Shown here piece after piece: positions 43,248 to 52,206 of a stretch of DNA of 64,000 bases. Below the pieces are notes generated by a model. The model worked only from the letters and a program-made list of their open reading frames with translations. It was not told the origin of the DNA and ran no database searches. Position 1 is the stretch's first letter. Each line of letters opens with the position of its first letter. Made by a program: the position numbers and the translations under genes. Origin of the DNA: HGM11416 sp034104345 (lineage in GTDB: Bacteria; Bacillota; Clostridia; Christensenellales; Borkfalkiaceae); contig JAXEDY010000032.1 of assembly GCA_034104345.1 (NCBI GenBank), positions 29,838 through 93,837 on the forward strand, given 5' to 3'.

Positions 43248-44724
43248 CGTCTATATCCTTAAACTCAACGAAAAAGTTACTGCCCACTCCCTTTTTCGAA
43301 ATAACGCCGAAGCGCAGTTTGTGATTTTGCAATATGGTTTTAACTATCGAAAGCCCAAGTCCGGTGCCTTTTACGGGGCGCTGATGCGTTTCGGAAAAGC
43401 GATAATATTTTTCCCAGATAGTGTCTACGAGTTCGGGTTCGATACCCTTGCCGCTGTCGATTATTTCGAGCAACAAAACATGATTTTCGGTTTTTTTGAG
43501 GCTGACTTTAACGGTCATATCATTGCCCGTGTAGTTAATCGAGTTACCTATCAGGTTGTAAACGACCTGTTCTATCTGCCGTTCGTTGCAAACGGTGAAT
43601 AAGTCGGGTTCGACGTTCGAAATGATTTTATACCCTTCGCGCGTGCCGAAATCCGAAAATCTGTAAATTACCCTTTCTACAAGTTCGGAAAGGTTTGTTT
43701 GCTCCATATTCTCGGCGTCACTATCATTTTGCAATTTCGAAAGGTCTAAAATATCGTTTACGAGCATGGCAAGCCTGTCGGCTTCGTCGATGATAACGTT
43801 CGTGTGCGCTTCGCGCTTTTTCTTGTCGTCGCCCGAAATATCCCTTATCATTTCGGCATACGCCTTAATCATCGTAAGCGGAGTTTTAAGGTCGTGCGAT
43901 ACGTTTGCGAGCAAGTCGCGCTGTAAAATCCCCGCTTTCGAAATGCCTTCTTTCGCATAGTTAAGAGCTTCGGCAAGTTCGTTAAGTTCGTAATAACTTT
44001 CGCCCGCAAAAACCGCGTTTCCGTCGCCTTCGGCCCACTTTTTAGCCGTGTTCGACATGCGCTGAATAGGTTCTGAAAGCCTTGTTGCGATAACCCATGC
44101 GAGTATAAACGAGATTACTATAACGACCACGGTTACGATTATAAGTTGAAATTGCATTACCGAAATCGCTTCTGAAAGCGAAGTTCTGGGCGAAATCAAA
44201 AACAGATAATAATCGCCCAGTTCGTTCGAAACGCGGGTTAAATAAACGCAGAAAGTTTTTTCTCCTCCGGATTTATTGTCGCCGGTATAATAATAGCAAA
44301 TAGAACTTTTTTCGGAACTGTCGAGTTTTAAAATACTTTCGTCGAACAAAAACGATCCGCGAAGTTCTTCGGGCCCTACGTTTACGGGCTTATAATCGCC
44401 ATGAAGAAAATACGAATAAATCGATTCTTTTACAAGTTCGCCGTTTTCTTCGTGGCACAAATAGGTGTGCATTCCCGCTTCGTTCGCGTTTACGGCGGTT
44501 GCCACCCATTTATCGATATTGTCGTTATCGGGCGCGTCGGTGTTCATCATAAGCGCCAATTCGCCGCCCGTTTTTTCAAGTTCGCGCTGACGAACGCTTT
44601 GATAATAGCCGTCCATAAACACGACCTGCAATATCCATATAACCAAAATCATAATAACCGTGTATAAAATAAAATACGTCCAGATATTATATTTCAGCGT
44701 GTTGAAATTCGTTTTAATTTTCAT
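43234..44724 (-). CDS. Sensor histidine kinase
   Basis: 496 residues: transmembrane helix 1 (around 13-35), an extracytoplasmic sensor of ~140 residues, helix 2 (around 186-207), a HAMP domain, the dimerisation helix with the phospho-acceptor His ('LLANVSHDLKTPLTMIKAY') and an ATPase domain with N box 'QVVYNLIGNSINY', G1 'DSGKGI', F and G2 'GTGLGLSIVKT'. An OmpR-family response regulator is encoded 130 bases upstream on the same strand and a membrane protein overlaps its end. Signal unknown; envelope stress is a guess from the neighbours. Confidence 0.92.
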   Translation of the reverse strand: MKIKTNFNTLKYNIWTYFILYTVIMILVIWILQVVFMDGYYQSVRQRELEKTGGELALMMNTDAPDNDNIDKWVATAVNANEAGMHTYLCHEENGELVKESIYSYFLHGDYKPVNVGPEELRGSFLFDESILKLDSSEKSSICYYYTGDNKSGGEKTFCVYLTRVSNELGDYYLFLISPRTSLSEAISVMQFQLIIVTVVVIVISFILAWVIATRLSEPIQRMSNTAKKWAEGDGNAVFAGESYYELNELAEALNYAKEGISKAGILQRDLLANVSHDLKTPLTMIKAYAEMIRDISGDDKKKREAHTNVIIDEADRLAMLVNDILDLSKLQNDSDAENMEQTNLSELVERVIYRFSDFGTREGYKIISNVEPDLFTVCNERQIEQVVYNLIGNSINYTGNDMTVKVSLKKTENHVLLLEIIDSGKGIEPELVDTIWEKYYRFSETHQRPVKGTGLGLSIVKTILQNHKLRFGVISKKGVGSNFFVEFKDIDDERK

Positions 44725-44854
44725 TTTATAACCGCTTTGATTTAGTCGATTTTTCTAATTACGTCAGACGTAAAAATTTTAAAAACCGCATAAGTGGCGC
44801 CGAATTTTTAAAATTATTACGAAACGGAAATTAACGGCGTTTGTTTACTTTCGT

Positions 44855-45526
44855 TTATTGATTTTCGTCGAATTTATAACCCATTCCCCTTAACGTTACG
44901 ATAAACTTACGATATTGTTTTAAGTTTGCCCTAAGCATTTTTACATGGGTATCGACGGTGCGGTCGTCGCCGAAAAAGTCGAAGCCCCACACGTCTTGCA
45001 AAAGTTTTTCGCGAGATAATGCAACGCCGCGATTTTTAACCATATAAAACAGCAACTCATATTCCTTGGGCGTAAGCATAGCAGGCTCGCCGTCTACGTA
45101 AACGTTTCTGCCCGCAATATCTATACCCAAGCCTTCGAATTTAAGCGAATCGCCGTCGTTTCTTTTTGCTCCGCGTTTTAAAACCGCGCCTATACGAGCC
45201 ATAACTTCTTTTGGCGAAAACGGCTTTACGACGTAATCGTCTACGCCTAAATCGAACCCGCGAATTTTATCGTCTTCTTCACCCCTTGCCGAAAGCATGA
45301 TAACGGGAACCGATGAAAACGCGCGTATTTCTTTAACAGCCGAAAAGCCGTCGAGTTTAGGCATCATAATGTCCATTATAACCAAATCGTATTTGTTGTT
45401 TTTACATTTTTCAATTGCCTCGAAGCCGTTTTCGGCGCCGTCTACTTCATAGTTTTCGGCTTCGGCATATGCTTTTAATACTTCCACTATTTTTGCTTCG
45501 TCGTCTACAATAAGTATTTTTTGCAT
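44855..45526 (-). CDS. Response regulator, OmpR/PhoB family
   Basis: 223 residues. Receiver domain with the acidic pair in 'ILIVDDEAKI', phospho-acceptor Asp in 'DLVIMDIMMPKLDG', Thr/Ser position 'VIMLSARGEEDD' and Lys in 'DDYVVKPFSPKEV'; a winged-helix domain follows with 'LTPKEYELLFYMVKNRGVALSR' near residues 155-176 and 'DDRTVDTHVKMLR'. AAGGGG precedes the ATG. Partner of the kinase gene that follows. Confidence 0.94.
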   Translation of the reverse strand: MQKILIVDDEAKIVEVLKAYAEAENYEVDGAENGFEAIEKCKNNKYDLVIMDIMMPKLDGFSAVKEIRAFSSVPVIMLSARGEEDDKIRGFDLGVDDYVVKPFSPKEVMARIGAVLKRGAKRNDGDSLKFEGLGIDIAGRNVYVDGEPAMLTPKEYELLFYMVKNRGVALSREKLLQDVWGFDFFGDDRTVDTHVKMLRANLKQYRKFIVTLRGMGYKFDENQ

Positions 45527-45567
45527 TGTTAGCCCCTTTTTGTTTTTTTATTTGTAAAATTTTTATA

Positions 45568-46275
45568 TCATTTAAGTTCTTCTTCGGTAATTTCGTTGCC
45601 GTTTTTACGTGCTATAAACGCCTTACCGCCCGAAGACAAAACTTTTTCGAACTTTCCGTCTACAAAAATCGCCGCGCTGTCGCTCTGCAACAAATAAGCG
45701 GGTTCTATGCTTTCTTCGGTTAAAAACGCTTCCGAAAAATCGGGTTTGCGTTGTTCGTAATGCGGGCAACAAAGCCCGTTTAAAACGCCCATTCCGTCGG
45801 CAAGCGAATACCCTTTGCCGCCGCGGAACATATCCGAATCGGTATACATTTGCTTAAACCAGCAAATCGCGCCGGCCGAAAGCCCCGCTATTATCACACC
45901 GCGATTATAAGCGTTTAGCACCTTTTCGTAAACGCCCGTTTTTTTCCAGTGGTCGAGCATAAAAAGCGTATCGCCGCCGCCTATGTAAATCATATCCGCT
46001 TTTTCAAACTTCGAATTTATTTTTTCATCGTTCATTTCGCCGTAAACGCTTAAAACGCAGTCGGCTTTGATATCGAAATTCGAAGTGTAAGTTTTTCTGA
46101 ACGAATTGAAGTAGGGCATGCTGTCGTGGCTTGCGGTGCCTATAAAAACACCTACCGCGCGTTTATCGCCCGCGTGTTTTTTTGCAAGTTCGGCAATGTG
46201 TTCGTCGATTTTTAAAGTTGTTTTTTGCGCGATAGAACCGCCCCCTATCGCAACTATTATCTTGTGATTTTCCAT
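45568..46275 (-). CDS. S51 family peptidase E-like protein
   Basis: 235-residue class I glutamine-amidotransferase-like hydrolase of the dipeptidase E (S51) group. The nucleophile elbow is 'IAGLSAGAICWF', the His is in 'LCCPHYEQR', and 'YIGGGDTLFML' is the conserved Gly loop. Such enzymes cleave aspartyl dipeptides or related cyclic products. It lies 25 bases after cca on the same strand. The ribosome site is weak. Confidence 0.82.
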   Translation of the reverse strand: MENHKIIVAIGGGSIAQKTTLKIDEHIAELAKKHAGDKRAVGVFIGTASHDSMPYFNSFRKTYTSNFDIKADCVLSVYGEMNDEKINSKFEKADMIYIGGGDTLFMLDHWKKTGVYEKVLNAYNRGVIIAGLSAGAICWFKQMYTDSDMFRGGKGYSLADGMGVLNGLCCPHYEQRKPDFSEAFLTEESIEPAYLLQSDSAAIFVDGKFEKVLSSGGKAFIARKNGNEITEEELK

Positions 46276-46300
46276 TTAAAATTATATTTATTAAGTTCCG

Positions 46301-47533
46301 CTACAACGATTTTGCGGCGGATATAAGCGCGTTTTTTTCGTTTTTTAATTCGCCGCGCATTACTTTATTTAAAAGTTCGTTTAAAACTTCGCCCGTTTTT
46401 CTGCCCGTTATTCCCATAAAAGCAAGGTCGGCTCCGTTTATTTTCAGTTCTTTTATCGAATAAATTTGCTTTTCATTTATAATTTTTTTAAAAGCCGAAA
46501 GTCTGCCGCGGTAATAATCGCGCTCGGTTTTATCGATTGCCGAACAAATTTTAAAATTCAGAATATTTTCGGCAGTTTTTTCTCCGCACTTATTAAGCGT
46601 GCTTTTCAAACAAAAGTCGGTTGAAAAATCGGCGTTTCGGTTTTTCAGAATTTCATAAACTTCGTTTTTCGTGTTTTTGTCTGCTTTTAACCCTTCAAGC
46701 GCGTTTTCGGCAGATCCGAAAGACAAATCTTTATAAAGAAGCGCAAAACGCAGGCAAAAATCGTTTTTCGAAAATGCAAGAGGGGCAAAAAGTCCGTCGC
46801 CGTTATTAAGATATACGTTTTTAAGGTCAGGCAACACGCAACAAAGCACGAAAGCATATTTTTTTAACGTTTTGCAAGCGTAATCGCCCGTTAAAATGCG
46901 TTTAAGCTCGTTAAAAACGCGCTCTTTCGAGATATGTTTTACGTTTTCGGTGTATTTTTCAAGCGCCGCCGCCGTTTTTTCTTCTAACGAAAAGCCAAGC
47001 GACGAGCAAAACCTTAACGCGCGTAAAACCCTTAACGCGTCTTCGTTAAAACGATCTTCGGGATTCCCTACGGCGCAAACTATTTTGTTTTTTATATCGT
47101 TTAAACCGCCGGTCGGATCGATAATTCCGCTTTCTTCGTTATAATAAAGCGCGTTGCACTTAAAATCGCGGCGAAATGCGTCTACATAAAGCCCTGCAGA
47201 AAAGCCGACGCTGCTTGGGCGGCGAAAGTCGCCGTAACAGCCTTCAGAACGAAACGACGTGGTTTCGTATTCTTTCCCGTTTAAAATAATGCCTACGCTA
47301 CCGAATTTTTCGCCTTTTAAATCGAGCGAAAAGTCTTTAAAAACGCTTTTTATCTGCTCAGGCGAAGCGTCGGTCGCAAGGTCGTAATCGTAGGTTTTTC
47401 GACCTAAGAGAGCGTCGCGCACGCAACCGCCCACAAAATAGCAATCGAACCCGCCCGCTTTAAGTTTTTTTATAATTTTCTGCGCGTCATCGCATAAAAC
47501 GCCTTTAAAATCGGCGAAAAACCCTGAACTCAT
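46301..47533 (-). CDS. cca: CCA tRNA nucleotidyltransferase
   Basis: 410-residue class II enzyme that adds or repairs the 3' CCA of tRNA. The catalytic head has 'FVGGCVRDALLGRKTYDYDLATDA', with the DxD pair; a base-specificity motif 'ALRVLRALRFCSSLGF' follows; the rest is the helical body. No HD phosphohydrolase motif is seen. Its ATG overlaps the stop of the LysR gene (ATGA). Confidence 0.93.
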   Translation of the reverse strand: MSSGFFADFKGVLCDDAQKIIKKLKAGGFDCYFVGGCVRDALLGRKTYDYDLATDASPEQIKSVFKDFSLDLKGEKFGSVGIILNGKEYETTSFRSEGCYGDFRRPSSVGFSAGLYVDAFRRDFKCNALYYNEESGIIDPTGGLNDIKNKIVCAVGNPEDRFNEDALRVLRALRFCSSLGFSLEEKTAAALEKYTENVKHISKERVFNELKRILTGDYACKTLKKYAFVLCCVLPDLKNVYLNNGDGLFAPLAFSKNDFCLRFALLYKDLSFGSAENALEGLKADKNTKNEVYEILKNRNADFSTDFCLKSTLNKCGEKTAENILNFKICSAIDKTERDYYRGRLSAFKKIINEKQIYSIKELKINGADLAFMGITGRKTGEVLNELLNKVMRGELKNEKNALISAAKSL

Positions 47534-48429
47534 TCTACTTTTTCGTATTTATTCAAAAGTTTTAAAAATTCCGAAAGCGCGTAAGAATAGTTTTTGTCTT
47601 TATTAACGACTACGCCCATCATTCTGTCGGGGAACGCGGGGGTAACGTTAAGTTCGGTAAGTTCGCCGCTTTTAAGTTCTTCGGATATATATTCGCGCGG
47701 TACGCAGGCAACGCCCATTCCGCGCTTTGCCATTTCTACTATAAGTTCAACGCTCGAAAGTTCGTATTCGGGGATAATCTTAATGTTAAGTCCGCCCAAA
47801 AACCGGTCGATTTCCTGACGGGTGTTCGTTGAATTGTCAAGCATTAAAAGCGGATAATTCGTCATTGCGCTAAGCATTATTTCTCGCCCGAAAAGATGCG
47901 AAAAATCGGAATTTGCGGCGAAAACGTCGTGCATTTTACCCGTTTGCCCCGTAAATAAAACGCCTTTTTCGTCGAACGGAATATTTACGAACGCAACGTC
48001 TGCCTTGTTGTTTTTTATAAGTTCGAGAGACTGCTTGCTCGACGAGTTGATAAACATAAGATTTACGTTAGGATAAGCGGCGTGATATTCCACGATATAT
48101 TTCATAAGATAGTGCGTAACGTAGGTATCCGACGCGCTTATGCGAATACTGCCGGTTGCAACCGTCGAGATAGCCGAAAATTCGTTTTCGGCTTTGTCGA
48201 GTCTGTCTAAAACGTCCGAAACTATTTCGAACATTTTTTTGCCGCCTTCGTCGGTAAGTTCCATTCCGCGCGCAACTCGGTTAAACAGTTTGCCGCCGAG
48301 TTGGCGTTCGAGTTGTTTAATCGCCTGTGAAACCGCGGGCTGCGAAATATAAAGTTCTTCGGCGGCTTTGGTAAGCGAGCCGCATTTCGCTACGGTATAA
48401 AACACTCTGTAAAGGTCTAAATTTACCAC
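47530..48429 (-). CDS. LysR family transcriptional regulator
   Basis: 299 residues with a winged helix-turn-helix at 2-60 ('GSLTKAAEELYISQPAVSQA') and a periplasmic-binding-protein-like effector domain. GTG start behind GGAG. LysR proteins mostly control a divergent gene; here there is none, and it is coupled to cca by a 4-base overlap, so its target is not evident. Confidence 0.92.
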   Translation of the reverse strand: MVNLDLYRVFYTVAKCGSLTKAAEELYISQPAVSQAIKQLERQLGGKLFNRVARGMELTDEGGKKMFEIVSDVLDRLDKAENEFSAISTVATGSIRISASDTYVTHYLMKYIVEYHAAYPNVNLMFINSSSKQSLELIKNNKADVAFVNIPFDEKGVLFTGQTGKMHDVFAANSDFSHLFGREIMLSAMTNYPLLMLDNSTNTRQEIDRFLGGLNIKIIPEYELSSVELIVEMAKRGMGVACVPREYISEELKSGELTELNVTPAFPDRMMGVVVNKDKNYSYALSEFLKLLNKYEKVE

Positions 48430-48565
48430 TTGCTTTTCTCTCCGTCGATTATTCCGATTGTTTTTCGGGTTTTTGCCGTATATTACTACGATTACTACGC
48501 CGTTTGTTACTATTTTGTCCTATCGTTTTCAGTCGTTTTAAAACGCTAAAAATAAATTTTTTCGC

Positions 48566-49939
48566 TTATTTTCCTACGCAAAATTTTTCAAAAATTTTAT
48601 CTATAACCTCTTCGCTTGCGGTCGTGCCGGTTATTTCGCCTAGCTTTTCCCACGCGGTTTTAATATCGCACGAAACAAGATCGAGCGGATAAATACCGAT
48701 TGCATCTATCGCCGACAAAAGCGATTCGTCCGCTTCCGAAAGTGCGATAAAATGGCGTTTTTCCGTTATATATTCGCCGTTTACGTCTATTCCGCCAGCG
48801 CCCTTTTTACGCAGGATTTCTTTTAAAACGTCGACGTTTACTTCGTTTTTGCAAGACAAAACCACGTCGGGCTTAATTTTTAGTTCGCCGTTTTCGCTTT
48901 CGATAATAATTTCGCTTACGTTTTTATTTAAAAGGTCGCTTTTATTAGCCGCGACTACGAGATTTTTGTTTTTTACGAGATTATAAATATCGGTTTCGTC
49001 TGCCGACAATTTTTTGCTTGAATCGGCAACAAAGATTATTATATCCGCGCCGTTTATCATGTCCATCGAGCGTTCGATACCTATTTTTTCTACTTTATCG
49101 TCGGTTTTTCTTATTCCGGCCGTATCGAACAGGCTAAATTTTATGCCGCCGATTATGGTCTTACCTTCTATAACGTCGCGCGTGGTTCCTTCGACTTCGG
49201 TAACTATTGCGCGATTTTCGCCGCAAAGAGTGTTTAAAAGCGAACTTTTGCCCGTATTGGTTTTTCCTACGATGGCAACTTTAACGCCGTCGGAGATTAT
49301 GCGCCCTGCCGAATATGATTTTATAAGTTCGCGCAAAACGCTTTGCGACGATATAAGTTTTTTCTTTATGCTGTCGCCGCTTTCTTCGATAAGCCCTTCT
49401 TCGGGATAATCGATGTTCGCGTCGATTTCGGCTAAAACTTCGGTTAGGTCGTTTTGCAGGTTTAAAATGCGGTTTTTAAGTTTTTCGCGGAATAAATAAT
49501 ATCCCGATTTTATCTGTGCAACGCTTTCGCTGTTTATCATATCGATAAGCCCTTCGCACGAAGAAAGCGAAAGTTTGCCGTTTAAAAAGGCGCGGCGGGT
49601 AAATTCGCCCCTTGTTGCGGGGCGTGCGCCAAGCGATATAACTTTGTTTAAAACGCCGCGCGTTATGGCGACGCCGCCGTGGCAATGCAGTTCGATAACG
49701 TTTTCGCCCGTAAAACTTTTGGGCGCTTTAAAAAACACGCAAATGCCGTTATCGCAAAAATCTTCGGCGCGGATTTCGCCGACGTACATTTTATAAGGTT
49801 CGAATTCGCTCGGCTTTTTCCCCGATGAAGTAAAAAATATTTTATCGGCGATTTCCTGAGGATTCGAGCCGCTTATTCTTATTATAGCAACGCCGCCGGT
49901 TCCCGGCGCCGTAGATATAGCGGCAATATTATCGTTCAT
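48566..49939 (-). CDS. mnmE: tRNA modification GTPase MnmE
   Basis: 457-residue GTPase that, with MnmG, forms the cmnm5 group on U34 of certain tRNAs. N-terminal folate-binding domain begins 'DNIAAISTAPGTGGVAIIRISG'; the inserted G domain has 'GKTNTGKSSLLN', 'DTAGIRKTDD' and 'ANKSD'; the C-terminus ends in the catalytic FCVGK (C-x-G-K). Start at 49939 is set by AAGGAA five bases before; an earlier in-frame start is implausible. mnmG, its usual neighbour, is absent from the window. Confidence 0.96.
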   Translation of the reverse strand: MNDNIAAISTAPGTGGVAIIRISGSNPQEIADKIFFTSSGKKPSEFEPYKMYVGEIRAEDFCDNGICVFFKAPKSFTGENVIELHCHGGVAITRGVLNKVISLGARPATRGEFTRRAFLNGKLSLSSCEGLIDMINSESVAQIKSGYYLFREKLKNRILNLQNDLTEVLAEIDANIDYPEEGLIEESGDSIKKKLISSQSVLRELIKSYSAGRIISDGVKVAIVGKTNTGKSSLLNTLCGENRAIVTEVEGTTRDVIEGKTIIGGIKFSLFDTAGIRKTDDKVEKIGIERSMDMINGADIIIFVADSSKKLSADETDIYNLVKNKNLVVAANKSDLLNKNVSEIIIESENGELKIKPDVVLSCKNEVNVDVLKEILRKKGAGGIDVNGEYITEKRHFIALSEADESLLSAIDAIGIYPLDLVSCDIKTAWEKLGEITGTTASEEVIDKIFEKFCVGK

Positions 49940-50040
49940 AAAAATTCCTTTTTGTGGGCAAAAATTAAAAACAAGGCGCTGTATAAAAAACGTAAAACGC
50001 CCGAAAAGCGACGCGCCGAAACGCAAACCGCGGTTAACAA

Positions 50041-50832
50041 TCAAAAGCCGTCGAACGGGCTCGAATTGTCGCCGCCGTCGTTCTTATTCGAATCGTCGTC
50101 AAACGGATTTTCGTTCGTTTTATAAGGCGTGGCATACGGATTGTACGTCTGCCCGAAACGCTTCGCATATTTTTCGTTATAAAACTCGTTAACCGAAGAA
50201 TAAGCGCGGTTGTTGCGGACTGCCAGAATAAAAATTCCGAAAAGCGGTTCAAACAAAACGCTTAACACGGCAAAAACCCAACGCTTGTCGGGCGCGTATT
50301 TCGAAAAGAACGCGTAAACGAGTATCGCATAAACAAGCAGGTATAAAAGCGATATAAAATAATCTACGTATTCGTAAACGTTTACCGCAACGCCTAAAAT
50401 ATATCCGAGTTGCAATTCGTAAGCCTGCCCCTGCGGTAAAGTTCCGTTAAACAAGCACACAAAATAATCGCCGTAAACAAGTCCCGCCAAAACGAGCGAA
50501 GCCGCCGCGCGCACAAAATAAATTATGCCGACGATAAGCCCGATATTTTTTACGGTAGCCGAAAACATCCTTACGGGTCCAGCAAGTTTGCCTATTACGA
50601 AAAAGTTTGCAAACGGAATCATTCCGAGCCACCAATATTTAAGCCCGCGCTTTTTAGCCATTATGCAAACGGCAACCGCCTTTATCGCAAAAAATCCCGC
50701 GTATACGGCGAGAGCCGCCGCAACGGAAATTAAAAGCGACGACGCAACCACGTTTATGCTTGCGCCGGCATTAATGCGCATGTCTTCGAGCGCGCCGATA
50801 AGATATAACGCCAAATAAAAAATAGCACTCAT
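50041..50832 (-). CDS. Conserved-looking membrane protein, unknown function
   Basis: 263 residues with about five hydrophobic segments; a motif 'MAKKRGLKYWWLGMIPFANF' follows the second, and the C-terminus (~60 residues) is a soluble, Asn/Asp/Pro-rich tail. Similar unnamed proteins with a WWLGMIP segment occur in Clostridia, from memory only. Ribosome site GGAAG. It is upstream of mnmE, with a 100-base gap; role unknown. Confidence 0.7.
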   Translation of the reverse strand: MSAIFYLALYLIGALEDMRINAGASINVVASSLLISVAAALAVYAGFFAIKAVAVCIMAKKRGLKYWWLGMIPFANFFVIGKLAGPVRMFSATVKNIGLIVGIIYFVRAAASLVLAGLVYGDYFVCLFNGTLPQGQAYELQLGYILGVAVNVYEYVDYFISLLYLLVYAILVYAFFSKYAPDKRWVFAVLSVLFEPLFGIFILAVRNNRAYSSVNEFYNEKYAKRFGQTYNPYATPYKTNENPFDDDSNKNDGGDNSSPFDGF

Positions 50833-50892
50833 TTCACACTTCCGAAAAATATATATTCAACCTCGATCCCTGCTTTTTTCGGTCAAAAATCA

Positions 50893-52119
50893 TCAAACGA
50901 AAAAATCAATAACTATCAGCGCGAGCGCTATAAGCACCGCCGCCGAAGAAAAACAAACCGTAAGCACGAAGTTTTTTCTGCTTTTATCGCTTTTTGTAAA
51001 TTCTGCGAATTTTCCTTTATAAAAATAAAGGCAGTTATCAAACCCGTTTTGTTTGCGGAGCGCAGGCGTTTTAATTAAACTTTCTTTTACGACGAAAGCG
51101 TTTTCGTCGCCCGCCCCTTTTCGTTTCAAACAACAAAGTTTTTCGCCCGCTTTAAATTCGCCGACTATCGCGCTTTTTTTATAATAGCGAACCCACAAAT
51201 AAATCGACAAAAACAAAATTACCGCTCCGAACACAATCAAAGCCGCCTGTAAAATAAGCGAAAATTCGACCGAAACGACCGCTTCGGCAAGCACCACGAC
51301 AAGCGCGTTTAACAAAGTGAACGCATTGTTCGAAAAATGCATAACCGCGCCCACGGCAAAATTGCCCGTTTTTAAAACAAAATACCCTATTTCTACGCCC
51401 AATATGAATTGCAACAGAAATTGCGAGTAGTTGCCGTGCATTATAGCAAACATAAAACCCGATAAAAGCGCGGCGGGAAAATCGCCTATGCCTTTAAATC
51501 CGCGCGCTATAACGCCGCGGAACAACGCTTCTTCGCATATCGCGGGGAAAACGGGAAGGACTATCAGATAAAAGAACGCAAGCGCAGCAACGTCGTTAAA
51601 GTTCATCAAATCGAAAACTATCTCGCCCGAATCGGATTGACCTATTCCCATTATTTTGCGTAAGTTGTTTAAAATTTCGAAAAACTCGACGTGCACGGGG
51701 GTTAAAAGTATTGCCGTTGCAAGGGTTAACAAAACCGCGGGTAAAATCGCCTTTCCGTCGAACTTAAAGCAAAATCCGCCGCCCGAAAATAAAGGCACGT
51801 TGCGTATTTTGCAAAACAAGGCAGCCACTCCGATTATAACTGCTTGCGATAAAACGGCAGACAGACAATAAAGTTCGCCTTGCGACGTAAAACCAGCGCA
51901 AAGCCTTACTATAAGAATAAGCGCGTAAGGAAGAACTATAAACGCGATTATCGCCGCAAAAAACGCAAGCGCCGCGTCGATAGTTCCGAAAGAGTTCGGA
52001 CAATACCATTTATAACGTGAAAGAAAACGTGCGTAAACGGTGGCGTTTTTTTTCTCGCGTTTAAAAGCATGTATGTTTACTCGCTTGTTTTTCTGCCCGC
52101 TGCTACGCTTATCTTCCAT
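50893..52119 (-). CDS. CPBP family intramembrane metalloprotease
   Basis: 408 residues with around eight membrane helices. The three motifs of the CPBP (Abi/CAAX) family are seen: 'CEEALFRGVIARGF' (EExxxR), 'AIMHGNYSQF' (His) and 'GAVMHFSNN' (second His with Asn). The family includes CAAX prenyl proteases and bacterial proteins of bacteriocin self-immunity or unknown function. The C-terminal ~100 residues hold a Lys-rich soluble part and one further helix. Start behind AAGG. Confidence 0.85.
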   Translation of the reverse strand: MEDKRSSGQKNKRVNIHAFKREKKNATVYARFLSRYKWYCPNSFGTIDAALAFFAAIIAFIVLPYALILIVRLCAGFTSQGELYCLSAVLSQAVIIGVAALFCKIRNVPLFSGGGFCFKFDGKAILPAVLLTLATAILLTPVHVEFFEILNNLRKIMGIGQSDSGEIVFDLMNFNDVAALAFFYLIVLPVFPAICEEALFRGVIARGFKGIGDFPAALLSGFMFAIMHGNYSQFLLQFILGVEIGYFVLKTGNFAVGAVMHFSNNAFTLLNALVVVLAEAVVSVEFSLILQAALIVFGAVILFLSIYLWVRYYKKSAIVGEFKAGEKLCCLKRKGAGDENAFVVKESLIKTPALRKQNGFDNCLYFYKGKFAEFTKSDKSRKNFVLTVCFSSAAVLIALALIVIDFFV

Positions 52120-52206
52120 AAGTTACCTTAAAATCTTTAGCAGAATCAAAATTCCATCCGCTTTTATAGTTTATTCAAAATACAGCCTTTTCAAACGAAC
52201 GCGTTT

